Counted from the first letter of the stretch, positions 1-8,657 are shown. The stretch is 16,177 bases of DNA from JASFQI01 sp050115555 (GCA_050115555.1 JASFQI010000081.1:1-16177), one strand, 5' to 3'. Notes: generated by a model not told the origin, from the letters alone. Program-made: numbers and translations.

Positions 1-2
1 TC

Positions 3-101
3 GCGGACACCATCATGCACCGGGCAACGGCAGCCCTGAAAAGAGTGCGAATGAAAGCAAGACGAGTCGGGAACGCATCGGTCGCCACGTCGACCTCTTG
101 A
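3..101 (+). CDS. Possible 3' end of an unidentified upstream gene (partial)
   Basis: One + strand frame is open from the window edge to a TGA at 99-101 and encodes about 32 residues rich in Ala, Arg and Lys (for example ADTIMHRATAALKRV). It looks like a helical C-terminal tail. I do not recognise the family. A second frame is open to 136 but runs into repeat A and is less convincing. If real, the gene ends about 15 bases before repeat A, as the other repeat-flanking genes do. Confidence 0.25.
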   Translation, partial: ADTIMHRATAALKRVRMKARRVGNASVATSTS

Positions 102-116
102 CAATGCCTTCTCATG

Positions 117-352
117 AAAGGGGTAAAAAGGCGTGATTCGTGGTTCGTTTTCCCTCAACACCCAACACCTCGGGCTCGGAGGGCCTTCCCCTCAACAGCT
201 TAAGGGCTCAACACCTGGAGGCCAAAGGCCTCCTTGCTCAACACCCCGGGCCCGAAGGGCCCGCCCCCTAATCCTTACCCCTTCAATCCTTAATCCTGCC
301 TCTCAGCCCATTCCCCCTGAATCCTTAATCCTGATCTCCCCCGTCAATCCTG
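117..352 (-). repeat. Heptamer-built intergenic repeat, copy A (compound, inverted relative to B-D)
   Basis: On the minus strand this contains the same core words as the other copies: GGTGTTGGGTGTTGAGGG, then AAAACGAA, then CCACGAATCACG. The left edge (118-133) is the reverse complement of CGCCTTTTTACCCCTT found in copy D. Copy A is compound. It has two perfect 7-bp stems with three-base loops, at 217-233 (GGAGGCC/AAA/GGCCTCC) and 247-263 (CGGGCCC/GAA/GGGCCCG), plus a degenerate third near 171-187. Each is followed, on the minus strand, by a GGTGTTGAG-like word. The right side (264-352) is a pyrimidine-rich run of TAATCCT-type 7-mers. No gene is credible here; the open frame across it is low-complexity repeat translation. 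Confidence 0.85.
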
Positions 353-369
353 GTTTTGGCGTTGAAAAT

Positions 370-403
370 ATTGTCAACCCATAACTGAAAATCCGTTGAC
401 AAT
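370..403. promoter_or_regulatory. BirA operator (biotin-responsive) upstream of birA-bioYMN
   Basis: ATTGTCAAC at 370-378 and GTTGACAAT at 395-403 form a perfect 9-bp inverted repeat separated by 16 bases. This matches the known architecture of BirA operators in proteobacteria (TTGTAAACC, about 14-16 bases, GGTTTACAA) with a C/G variation at the fourth position of the half-site. The right half-site contains TTGACA, a good -35 hexamer; a weak -10 (GATACT, 417-422) would give a 15-base spacer and an almost leaderless birA mRNA. Repression by biotinyl-AMP-bound BirA, hence autoregulation, is inferred. Confidence 0.82.
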
Positions 404-414
404 GCCCCTGCCGC

Positions 415-1404
415 ATGATACTCCCCTCCGACATGTCTACATTGCAGACCCTTCTTCAGATCCTACGAACCCACGCCGGAGACTGGATCTCCGGAGAGGA
501 CCTTAGCCACGAGCTCGGTGTCACGCGGTCGGCCGTGTGGAAGCACGTGAGCAGGCTTCGCAGGGACGGGTATGCGATCACTTCCGCTCCGCGAAAAGGC
601 TACCGGCTGACCCAGACCACCCCGCTTCTCCTTCCTGAAGAAATTCAGAGCGGGCTTCGCACTCGGCACTTCGGAAACAGGAAGATCGTCTACCTCGAGA
701 CCACGGACTCCACGAACACGAGAGCCAGGGAGCTGGCGAATCGCGGAATCCCCGAAGGGACTCTGGTCGTGGCCGAGGAACAGACTGCGGGCAGGGGAAG
801 AAAGGGCCGTGTATGGCACTCTCCAGAGAAAGGGGGTATTTATCTCTCGCTCATTCTGAGGCCGAAGATCTCACCTCTCGAGGCCCCCAAGATCACCCTG
901 CTGGCAGGAATCGCCGCAGCGGAATCCATCCTCTCTCTGGCGGATATTGACGTCCACATCAAGTGGCCCAATGACATCCTCATCGGGAAACGCAAGGTGG
1001 CAGGGGTGCTTACGGAAATCGCGAGCGACCTCGATGAGGTGAGCCACGTGGTGACCGGCCTGGGCATCAACGCCAACGTTCGGGAGTTCCCTGCCGAGCT
1101 TCAAGACGTGGCCACATCCCTGGCCTTGGAGATCGGGCGTCCTGTGGACCGGGCTGCTCTGGTTCGTGCCTTTTTGGAACGGTACGAGCACTATTACACG
1201 ATCTTTCTCCAGGGCCGCACAAATACCATCCTGGAACGCTGGAAAGCCCTTTCCCGGACTCTTGGGAGCCGCATTGCCGTGGAGATCTCAGGTAAGCGCA
1301 TCACCGGGATGGCGCGGGACATAGAGCGCGACGGGAGCCTGATTCTGGAGACGCCGGACGGAAAAACACACCGGGTCTTCTCAGGCGACCTGGAAACCGT
1401 ATGA
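415..1404 (+). CDS. birA: Bifunctional biotin operon repressor / biotin-[acetyl-CoA-carboxylase] ligase
   Basis: BirA activates biotin to biotinyl-AMP and transfers it to the carrier lysine of biotin-dependent carboxylases in the cytoplasm; the two-domain form also binds DNA as a co-repressor complex. An N-terminal winged helix-turn-helix is visible at residues ~25-62 (SGEDLSHELGVTRSAVWKHV). The ligase core follows with the biotin/ATP loop GRGRKGR (126-132), KWPND (183-187) and a GKRKVAGVLTE segment carrying the expected catalytic Lys194. The C-terminal SH3-like domain is present (~280-329). The length of 329 residues is normal for the bifunctional class. The start could be 415 or the in-frame ATG at 433; neither has a clear Shine-Dalgarno sequence. 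The gene lies just after a BirA operator and 7 bases before bioY, so autoregulation of the operon is likely. Confidence 0.95.
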   Translation: MILPSDMSTLQTLLQILRTHAGDWISGEDLSHELGVTRSAVWKHVSRLRRDGYAITSAPRKGYRLTQTTPLLLPEEIQSGLRTRHFGNRKIVYLETTDSTNTRARELANRGIPEGTLVVAEEQTAGRGRKGRVWHSPEKGGIYLSLILRPKISPLEAPKITLLAGIAAAESILSLADIDVHIKWPNDILIGKRKVAGVLTEIASDLDEVSHVVTGLGINANVREFPAELQDVATSLALEIGRPVDRAALVRAFLERYEHYYTIFLQGRTNTILERWKALSRTLGSRIAVEISGKRITGMARDIERDGSLILETPDGKTHRVFSGDLETV

Positions 1405-1411
1405 GGAACGC

Positions 1412-1992
1412 ATGAATCATCCCTCTTCTCCATCCATTCGCGGACTGGTGTACGCATCCATGCTGGGTGCGGCTACGGCAGCCGGGGCGTACATCATTGT
1501 TCCGCTGCCCCCGGTCCCCATTACCCTTCAGACGCTCTTCATGGCGCTGGCCGCCGTGCTCCTTGGGGCCCGCCTGGGCGCCCTCAGCCAGGTGGTGTAC
1601 GTCTTACTCGGCCTGATCGGTTTGCCCGTGTTCGCCGGCGGTAAGGCGGGCTTCGGTGTCCTGCTGGGGCCCACAGGGGGCTATCTGGTCGGCTTTGTGG
1701 CCGGGGCTTTTATCACGGGGTTCCTTGTGGATCGAATGAACCGTCCGGGGGCTCTGCGCATCGCCTTTGCCGTGGCCGTCGGCTACCTCGTGGTGTATGT
1801 CCCGGGAGTGATCCAGCTCTCCCTTGTGGCCAAGATTTCCTTGGTGAAAGCGTTCTCCTTGGGCGCGCTTCCGTTCCTGATCGGCGATGCGCTCAAAACA
1901 GCCGCCATTGCCATCGTGGTTCCCAAGATTCGGGACCGCGTCCGGATCGGCCATACCGCCGGGAAGTCGCTCCCCGGAAAGAGGATGCAGGC

Positions 1993-1996
<4 letters not shown>
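1412..1996 (+). CDS. bioY: Biotin ECF transporter S component BioY
   Basis: BioY is the membrane substrate-binding component that captures biotin for uptake. The 194-residue protein is almost wholly hydrophobic with about six membrane segments. It carries the family signatures PPVPITLQTLF (residues ~31-41), LGARLGALSQ, YVLLGLIGLPVFAGG and LLGPTGGYLVGF. It starts seven bases after the birA stop with GAGGAA just upstream, and its last codons overlap the bioM start (ATGA-type junction), so the genes are translationally coupled. Its C-terminal tail after the last helix is basic, ending SLPGKRMQA. With BioM and BioN encoded next, it is probably a dedicated high-affinity BioMNY importer rather than a solitary BioY. 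Confidence 0.95.
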
Positions 1997-2859
<863 letters not shown>

Positions 2860-3065
2860 GGATTAGGGGGCGGGCCCTTCGGGCCCGAGGTGTCGGGTGT
2901 TGAGGTGTTGAGGGAAAACGAACCACGAATCACGAACACGAGCCACGCATCACGGCCTTTTGCCCCTTACCCCTTCAATCCTTAATCCTTACTTCAACCG
3001 TTCCTGAAAACGCTAAAGGCTCGATTGCAGAAATTGGAAAACCCCGGAAAGGAACTCGAACGCCC

Positions 3066-3866
3066 GTGATCGCACTCGGCCAGTACATTCCTCGCACCTC
3101 GATCCTGCACGGCCTGGACCCGCGCATCAAGATCGGCGCGACCGTGGCCCTGAGCCTGCTGGTGCTCCAGGGGGGATTCCTCCCCTGTGCCCTGATCAGC
3201 GGCTTCCTGGTCATGGGGGCCGGAATCGGAAGGATCTCCCTGAAAAACCTTATTTCCGCGGTGCGGCCGGCGGCCGTGTTTATCGTCCTCCTTTTTTTCC
3301 TGCACCTGCTCCTCACCGATGGGACGCCCCTTCCTCCTTTTGAGGACGGCCCTGTCAGCGTGACCCGCGAGGGCCTCTATCAGGGGACTCTGGTGGCCTG
3401 GCAATTCGCCTTGCTCCTGGCAGGCGGAGCCCTCCTCACGATGAGCACGTCTCCGAGCGAGCTCGTGATCGGCCTGGAGTGGTTGCTGCGACCGCTCCGC
3501 GTGATCGGCATTCGCTCTCACGAGATCGCGCTCATGGTCAGCCTGGCCCTTCGGTTCGTACCCACGTTTGTGGAAGAGATGCACCGGGTGCAGGAGGCCC
3601 AGATGGCCCGCGGTGCAGTGCTGGGAAGCGGCGGTCCGGTGCGAAGAGCGCGAGCTGCTTCATCCCTGCTTATCCCTGTACTTTTGGGGGCGTTTCGAAG
3701 GGCCGACGACCTGGCCGTGGCCATGGAGGCCCGGGGATACGCGAGTGGACCCCGCACCCACCTCCACGAACTGCGTCTCTGTCGAAAAGACCTTGTCGCA
3801 GCCGGGTTCGTGATCCTTGTGCTTGCCTCTATCTTCTCGAGTGAGCTTCTGATCCCAGGCCCCTGA
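3066..3866 (+). CDS. bioN: Biotin ECF transporter transmembrane subunit BioN (EcfT)
   Basis: EcfT-type proteins couple the ATPase to the substrate-binding S component in the inner membrane. The protein begins with the family hallmark GQYIPRTSILHGLDPRIKI, has several membrane helices (about residues 23-50, 62-83, 108-126, 240-258), and carries the two Ala-Arg-Gly coupling motifs of the cytoplasmic helices (ARG at 181-183 and 222-224). At 266 residues it is of normal length. The start is a GTG with only a weak, distant AGGA upstream; the frame is open further 5' but without an ATG. It is separated from bioM by about 200 bases filled by repeat B, so it is probably read through from the birA promoter, perhaps at a lower level. 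Confidence 0.92.
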   Translation: MIALGQYIPRTSILHGLDPRIKIGATVALSLLVLQGGFLPCALISGFLVMGAGIGRISLKNLISAVRPAAVFIVLLFFLHLLLTDGTPLPPFEDGPVSVTREGLYQGTLVAWQFALLLAGGALLTMSTSPSELVIGLEWLLRPLRVIGIRSHEIALMVSLALRFVPTFVEEMHRVQEAQMARGAVLGSGGPVRRARAASSLLIPVLLGAFRRADDLAVAMEARGYASGPRTHLHELRLCRKDLVAAGFVILVLASIFSSELLIPGP

Positions 3867-3898
3867 CTCACTCCACAGGCGGAAGACCGGAAAGGGGA

Positions 3899-6800
3899 AT
3901 GGAACGTCTCGTGACGGAAAAGACGAACAGCAGGCCACGGGCAGGGATCTACCCGCACAGCGTACCGGTTGTGCAAATCGCACGGATCCTTTTTACCTCG
4001 ATCCTCCTTCTAATCCTTGCTCCCGGCACCATGACCGCCCGCGAGCCTGCTCCCTTTCTCCTGGACCAGGCCCTCGAGGCCGTTGCCCTGACCCGGTCGG
4101 ACCTTTCCATCCGTTCCGAACTTCTGGACTCCCCTCACAGGACCCCGCTCTTTGAACAGTGGATGAACGAGCCTCTCCTCTCTCCGCTCCAAGGGCAGGA
4201 CCTCGCCGTACGCCTTCTCTCCCTGGCCGACCGACCCCCCTCCTGGGTTGAGGCACTTCCCGGCCTGAGCGGCAGCGAACCGCCGCCGCCATTGAAGCCC
4301 GTTCCGACCCGAAGCTGGTCCACCCCTGAGGGCGTTTCGCCGGCTGTTCGGGAAGCCGTCCAGTGTGTGCTGAACGGTATGCAGGAAGCCGGCTCCTTCC
4401 TGAAAGAAGCGTTTCGCGACCTGTCCCCGCAAGAAAGGACCCTCCTGGCCGAGCACCTCTATCCCGAATCCCTGGGGGCCGGGGAAGACAGGGCATCCAT
4501 CGAGCGGTTGCTTGCAGAGGATGCCGTTCGAAACGCCCTTGCCGCTGCGTCTAAGGCGGACCGGGCTCACATCCTGCAGGCCGGCCGGATCGTGGTTCAG
4601 GCCGCCTGGCTGGCAGCGGACACACTCCTGCACCACAAAGACGAATCCCTTTCCCTTTCGCCATCGACCTTCATGACGCCGCTGGGCATCGTTCGTATCG
4701 GCGGACCCGGGGACGACGTCCACGAAGGCCCTGCCGTGCTGATCATCGACCCGGGCGGTTGCGACACGTACAGGGGGCAGGTTGCCTTCGGCAGAGACGG
4801 GGCCTGCGCCGTGGTCATCGACCTGGCCGGAAACGACATCTATCTCGGGGAAAATCTCACCCAGGGCGCGGGCGTGCACGGGGTGGGCGTGCTCCTGGAT
4901 TTTCAGGGCAACGACCTCTACCAGGCTGCAAACGGAGCCCAGGGCATGGGGCTTTTCGGCCTCGGGCTCCTCGTGGATGCCGAAGGGGACGACCTGTACC
5001 GCGGGCGCCGCTTTGTCCAGGCAGCGTCATGCTGGGGATACGGCGGTCTGATCGATCTCAACGGAAGCGACACCTATGTCTGTGACTCCGAAGGCCAGGC
5101 CAGTGCGTGGCTCCCGGGGGCGGCCGCCCTGTGCGACCGGTGTGGAGACGATCGCTACATTGCTGGAAGGAACGCCCTGGATCGGCGGGAACCGGACATG
5201 CATCAGAGCTTTGCGCAAGGGTTTGCCATGGGCATGCGCAACCTGTGTGCCGGGGGAACGGCCGTTCTCGCAGAGGGCGCGGGAAACGACCTTTACCAGG
5301 GCCAGTACTTCGCACAGGGCTCTGCATACTGGCAGGCCCTGGGTATTCTCTTTGACGACCAGGGACGCGACACCTACATTGCGCGGCGCTACGCCCAGGG
5401 AGCAGGAATTCACAGTGCCTTCGGTCTGCTCCTGGATGTTCGCGGGGACGACCACACCGCATCCTGGGGGGTGAGTCAGGGCTGTGGCCATGACTGGGGC
5501 GTCGGGGTGCTGGTCAACGGAGACGGCAAGGACACGTACGTGGCGGACTGGCTTTGCCTTGGGGCCTCGGAGGCCAATGGTTTCGGGTTTTTCTGCGACA
5601 ATCGCGGGGACGACGGATACGAGACCCGGGCCGGTGCAGGAACCGGACGTCTCGTGCCCCAGCGCCGCTCCGGCGGGCTCGGATTGTTCCTGGATGCGGA
5701 CGGTGAGGACCGGTATTCCGAAAGGGGTGCGAACAACCTCACCTGGAGTTCGAACCGGTGGGCCGTGGGCGCGGATGCGGCCTTGGAGGGCCGAAGCGGC
5801 TTGGGCTTCAACAGTACGAGCATCCTTCCCTTTTCCTGCGCTACAGGCCTTGAAGCCAGGCAGGAGGAGGAACAAAAAAACCTGGAGGCCCTTCTGGAGG
5901 GTGCCGAGGAACTTCCTGTTTCAAAGCGCGTAGAGGCCCTTCTCGCCATTGCTGCCCATTGGGGCCTGGAAAAAGAGATCCCCCGGATTGCACGCGATCG
6001 CCTTCTGGCCCTGGATCCGGCCTTCTCTGTGCCTGTTATGGCTGAACTGCTCGACACACCGGACATCCTGCGCCTGCGCTGCATGGAGGAGGTCTTCTCC
6101 GTCCATGCGTTTCAGGCGCTTCCCCTCCTCGTTCAAAAGGCAGGAGAGGATGATCCGCTCACCGCTTCCCGAGCCTTGTTCATGCTCTCCACTCTCCGCG
6201 ACACCCGTGCCCTGGCAGCCTGCCTCCACGCCCTGGATCGTGAAAGCGCACGTGTTCGTGCCTCTGCCCTGAGAGCCCTGGGAGACATGCTGGCACACGA
6301 TCGACTGAAGGGACTCACCCCTCTCAAGGAGGCCTTGGATCGAGGGCATGAACAAAACTGTACCGAACCCATCCGCACCTACCTGGCGGATCGGCCGGAC
6401 GCAATGAAAAAAAGCCTTTCCGTGGCCGTACGGGCCTTTTCCGTGGACGGCACGACCTATAAAAAGTACGCCGACCTGAACCCGCAGGAGGCACCCGACC
6501 GGGAGCTCAGCGCCTTTGCCGCCTTTCTGTTCGAGCACAAAGACACGCTTCGCACCCTGCTCGAGCAGTGGATCAGGACCTTGAACGCCTCTGAAAAGGC
6601 CCTGCTCCGCATGATTTCTCTTTTACACGATACGGAACCCGTGGTTCGTGCCCACGCCGTGTATGCCGTGGCGCAGGTCGGAAATGCCGAGGACCTTTGC
6701 CGGCTCGTGGAGGCGCTTCAGGACCCACACGCCCTGGTCCGGGACGCTGCGGTCCTGGCCGTGGCGCTTCGTGGGAATGATGCAGTGGATGCACTTTCAC

Positions 6801-6958
6801 AATCCCTGGCTGAAGGGAACACCCAGGTGCGCATCCTCGCATTGGACGCCCTCGGCCGCATCGACACGCTTCGGTCCCGAGGCGTCCTTGCAGAATGGCT
6901 GGAACACGAAGACCCCGCCGTACGGCAGGCAGCGGAACGTGCGTTGGGGTTGCCCTAG
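3899..6958 (+). CDS. Exported RTX-like coil-repeat protein with C-terminal HEAT repeats
   Basis: This is a 1019-residue protein of unknown function. A hydrophobic stretch at residues ~24-42 followed by APGTMTA suggests an N-terminal signal peptide, so it likely acts outside the cytoplasm. Residues ~52-250 are mainly helical with no recognised domain. From ~265 to ~610 there are about twelve coils ending in a [N/D/S/K]-D-x-Y motif. The Tyr positions are 291, 315, 341, 367, 393, 420, 466, 493, (Thr520), 547, 574 and 606, giving a period of 26-27 residues. Coils are joined by AQG-like words and a GLGLLLD-like strand, and resemble a single RTX turn (GGxGxDxY) per coil, compatible with a calcium-binding beta-solenoid. 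Residues ~655-1019 are alpha-helical HEAT/PBS-lyase-type repeats (PVVRAHAVYAVAQVG, ALVRDAAVLAVA, PAVRQAAERAL). The gene lies 32 bases after bioN, perhaps co-transcribed. AAAGGGG sits almost against the ATG, so the exact start is uncertain. Confidence 0.85.
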   Translation: MERLVTEKTNSRPRAGIYPHSVPVVQIARILFTSILLLILAPGTMTAREPAPFLLDQALEAVALTRSDLSIRSELLDSPHRTPLFEQWMNEPLLSPLQGQDLAVRLLSLADRPPSWVEALPGLSGSEPPPPLKPVPTRSWSTPEGVSPAVREAVQCVLNGMQEAGSFLKEAFRDLSPQERTLLAEHLYPESLGAGEDRASIERLLAEDAVRNALAAASKADRAHILQAGRIVVQAAWLAADTLLHHKDESLSLSPSTFMTPLGIVRIGGPGDDVHEGPAVLIIDPGGCDTYRGQVAFGRDGACAVVIDLAGNDIYLGENLTQGAGVHGVGVLLDFQGNDLYQAANGAQGMGLFGLGLLVDAEGDDLYRGRRFVQAASCWGYGGLIDLNGSDTYVCDSEGQASAWLPGAAALCDRCGDDRYIAGRNALDRREPDMHQSFAQGFAMGMRNLCAGGTAVLAEGAGNDLYQGQYFAQGSAYWQALGILFDDQGRDTYIARRYAQGAGIHSAFGLLLDVRGDDHTASWGVSQGCGHDWGVGVLVNGDGKDTYVADWLCLGASEANGFGFFCDNRGDDGYETRAGAGTGRLVPQRRSGGLGLFLDADGEDRYSERGANNLTWSSNRWAVGADAALEGRSGLGFNSTSILPFSCATGLEARQEEEQKNLEALLEGAEELPVSKRVEALLAIAAHWGLEKEIPRIARDRLLALDPAFSVPVMAELLDTPDILRLRCMEEVFSVHAFQALPLLVQKAGEDDPLTASRALFMLSTLRDTRALAACLHALDRESARVRASALRALGDMLAHDRLKGLTPLKEALDRGHEQNCTEPIRTYLADRPDAMKKSLSVAVRAFSVDGTTYKKYADLNPQEAPDRELSAFAAFLFEHKDTLRTLLEQWIRTLNASEKALLRMISLLHDTEPVVRAHAVYAVAQVGNAEDLCRLVEALQDPHALVRDAAVLAVALRGNDAVDALSQSLAEGNTQVRILALDALGRIDTLRSRGVLAEWLEHEDPAVRQAAERALGLP

Positions 6959-6959
6959 G

Positions 6960-7197
6960 GCCGAGGAGAAAGGAGAAAGGAGAAAGGGGGAAACCCTGTG
7001 TAGGTGAATGTGAAGGTGGAGGGGTGGGACCTTCGTGTCCGAGCTGTTGAGCCGTTGAGCTGTTAAGGGGAAGGCCCTCCGGGCCAGAGGTGTTGGGTAT
7101 TTAGGTGTTAAGGTGTTGAGGGAAAACGAACCACGAATCACGAACACGAGCCACGGCCTTTCCTCTTTCCCCTTTTTCCTTTACCCTTTAACCTCCA
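6960..7197 (+). repeat. Heptamer-built intergenic repeat, copy C (between convergent genes)
   Basis: It starts right after the stop of the HEAT-repeat gene. The left arm consists of GAGAAAG 7-mers (6965-6985). The right arm is five perfect 7-base steps, all beginning CTTT (7158-7192: CTTTCCT, CTTTCCC, CTTTTTC, CTTTACC, CTTTAAC). Between them lie an imperfect hairpin (7026-7040), a GAGCTGTT zone, a hairpin GGCCC/TCC/GGGCC (7073-7085), a GGTGTT zone, and the conserved core. Bases 7111-7155 equal 2903-2947 of copy B. Both arms differ from those of A, B and D in the same way (GGAGAAA type instead of GGATTAA type). The right arm supplies the stop codon of the convergent usp gene. Confidence 0.88.
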
Positions 7198-7673
7198 TCC
7201 GAGCCCGCAGGGCTAGAGGATTCCGGCACCGGGATGGTCAACACCGGGCACGAAGCCAGGCGGACAACCTTTTCAGCCACAGAGCCGAACACGAAACGGC
7301 GCCATCCGGTCCATCCGTGGGTGGCAATGACGATCACGTCCGCGTTTTCCCTTTCCGCGGCGGCCGCGATCTCCTCGGCCGGGTTCCCCTGAACCACTTG
7401 CCCCCTCGCCCGAATGCCTTCCCGGGTTCTCTCCTCGACCATCCCGTCCAGGGACTCAAGGGCGGCCTCCTCGAGCTCTTCCATCACGGATGACATCTCA
7501 AAACCCGAGTGGACCGGCGGTCCGGTTGGAGGAATCGAACGAACCGGCGCCACCACGTGAATGAGAAGGAGATCTGCGTCGTTCTCCCGGGCCAGCTCGC
7601 CGGCCGCCCTCAACCCGCTCAGTGAGGGCTCACTGAAATCCGTCGGAGCCAGAATACGTCGAAATGGCAGCAT
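7188..7673 (-). CDS. Universal stress protein, single domain (UspA family)
   Basis: This is a 161-residue cytoplasmic Usp-fold protein; family members bind ATP or act as dimeric stress factors. It starts LPFRRILAPTDFSEPSLSGL (first strand and P-loop-like Asp) and ends with the nucleotide-binding signature ATHGWTG, six residues, GSVAEKVV, the common G-9x-GS pattern with the first Gly replaced by Ala. The chosen ATG (7671-7673) has GGAGG at 7679-7683 five bases upstream; the 19 extra residues from a farther ATG look non-native. The gene is the last of a minus-strand group after nagZ and a two-domain Usp (87-base gap). Its TAA stop (7188-7190) is inside the arm of repeat C. No specific target can be assigned. 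Confidence 0.9.
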   Translation of the reverse strand: MLPFRRILAPTDFSEPSLSGLRAAGELARENDADLLLIHVVAPVRSIPPTGPPVHSGFEMSSVMEELEEAALESLDGMVEERTREGIRARGQVVQGNPAEEIAAAAERENADVIVIATHGWTGWRRFVFGSVAEKVVRLASCPVLTIPVPESSSPAGSDGG

Positions 7674-7678
7674 ATGCA

Positions 7679-7683
7679 CCTCC
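7679..7683 (-). promoter_or_regulatory. Ribosome binding site fixing the single-domain usp start
   Basis: GGAGG on the minus strand, inside a GGGGGAGG run, ends five bases before the ATG at 7673. This supports the 161-residue form over the start 57 bases upstream. Confidence 0.7.
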
Positions 7684-7760
7684 CCCGTAGAAAGCCGAAA
7701 CATGCAACCCGATCCCCACCGGCAAGGCATGCCGGGACACTCGACCCCGGCGGGCTCGGG

Positions 7761-8657
7761 TCAGTTCACCACCCAGACGGCCAGGCCCCGGGCCAGGTAC
7801 ACCACCTTCTTGCTCACCCTGCCCATGAAGAACTGCTGAAGCCGGGACAGCCCTCTTCGGCCGATTACGATGGTTTTGAATCCCTCCATGCGGGCTTCTC
7901 CCACAATGGCTGCAGCCCGACTCTCCACGCCGGTCACGATCTTCGTGCTCACCTGGTCCGGACCGAAGCCCGCCTTGGAAAGCTTTTCCAGGGCTTTCTC
8001 GAACACCTCTTCGATCGCCTCCCGATCCGCCTGAATGAGCTTTTTGTCCGTCCCCCGAACCACATGGAACAGCCGGACCCGGGCGCTGCTTCCTCGCATC
8101 ATGCCGGCAAGGTACCTCACCTCGCGAATGGAGTTGGGAGATCCGTCCATGGTGACCAGGATTCCATCCGCATCGGCCTCCTTGCCCACAAAGATCAGGG
8201 GGGCAAAATCGACCTTCTCGAGGAGCTTTGCAGCCACACTGCCCAGCATGAGCTCCTTGATTTTACCACTGCTGCGTCTTCCCACGGCCACTGCATTGAA
8301 CTTCCTGGCTTCTTTGATGAGGTCCCGGGCAATCCCCTGCTTCAGCTTATGATTTCGAAGGATCACCTGGCGTTCCGGAATGCCCGCTTCCACAAGCATG
8401 CGTTGGGCCTCCCGGAGCTTCTCCTCCATGGCGTCCCTGCTCTGCGTTTCCCAAGCGTGGATCTCGCCGATACGGTCCTTGAACAGCGGCATCTTCTGCA
8501 GATCCCAATAGGCCTCGGGGATTTCGCTGTACACGCTGAAGAGCACCACGTTCATCAACCGAAACGCGGGAATCCTGCTGACATACTCGACCGTGTGCAA
8601 GGAACGCTCGGAACCGTCCAAGCCAATCAGGATCTGTTTGCGCTTTTTATCCGGCAT
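7761..8657 (-). CDS. Tandem universal stress protein (two Usp domains)
   Basis: This 298-residue protein has two Usp domains. The first (about 1-155) opens KQILIGLDGSERSLHTVEYV and closes VGRRSSGKIKELMLGSVAAKL; the second (about 165-298) opens GILVTMDGSPNSIREVRYL and closes IGRRGLSRLQQFFMGRVSKKV. The Gly-Ser of the nucleotide loop is kept in domain 1 but is Gly-Arg in domain 2, so ATP binding may be confined to one half. The segment around residues 45-75 (YWDLQKMPLFKDRIGEIHAW) is an insertion typical of large two-domain Usps. GGGAGG lies seven bases before the ATG. The gene begins 49 bases after the nagZ stop on the same strand, so it is probably in one operon with nagZ and the smaller usp. 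Confidence 0.9.
   Translation of the reverse strand: MPDKKRKQILIGLDGSERSLHTVEYVSRIPAFRLMNVVLFSVYSEIPEAYWDLQKMPLFKDRIGEIHAWETQSRDAMEEKLREAQRMLVEAGIPERQVILRNHKLKQGIARDLIKEARKFNAVAVGRRSSGKIKELMLGSVAAKLLEKVDFAPLIFVGKEADADGILVTMDGSPNSIREVRYLAGMMRGSSARVRLFHVVRGTDKKLIQADREAIEEVFEKALEKLSKAGFGPDQVSTKIVTGVESRAAAIVGEARMEGFKTIVIGRRGLSRLQQFFMGRVSKKVVYLARGLAVWVVN

Noticed and set aside
117..352. Insertion sequence or MITE for repeat A because of inverted arms and the 11-bp direct repeat
   Set aside because: No transposase is present, and the direct repeats are not immediately adjacent to the arms (about 8 and over 40 bases away), so a standard target-site duplication is not shown.
133..384. An 83-codon open frame on the + strand upstream of birA
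   Set aside because: It is a translation of repeat A (Pro/Ser/Leu-rich from heptamers) and crosses the BirA operator; no ribosome site or protein-like character.
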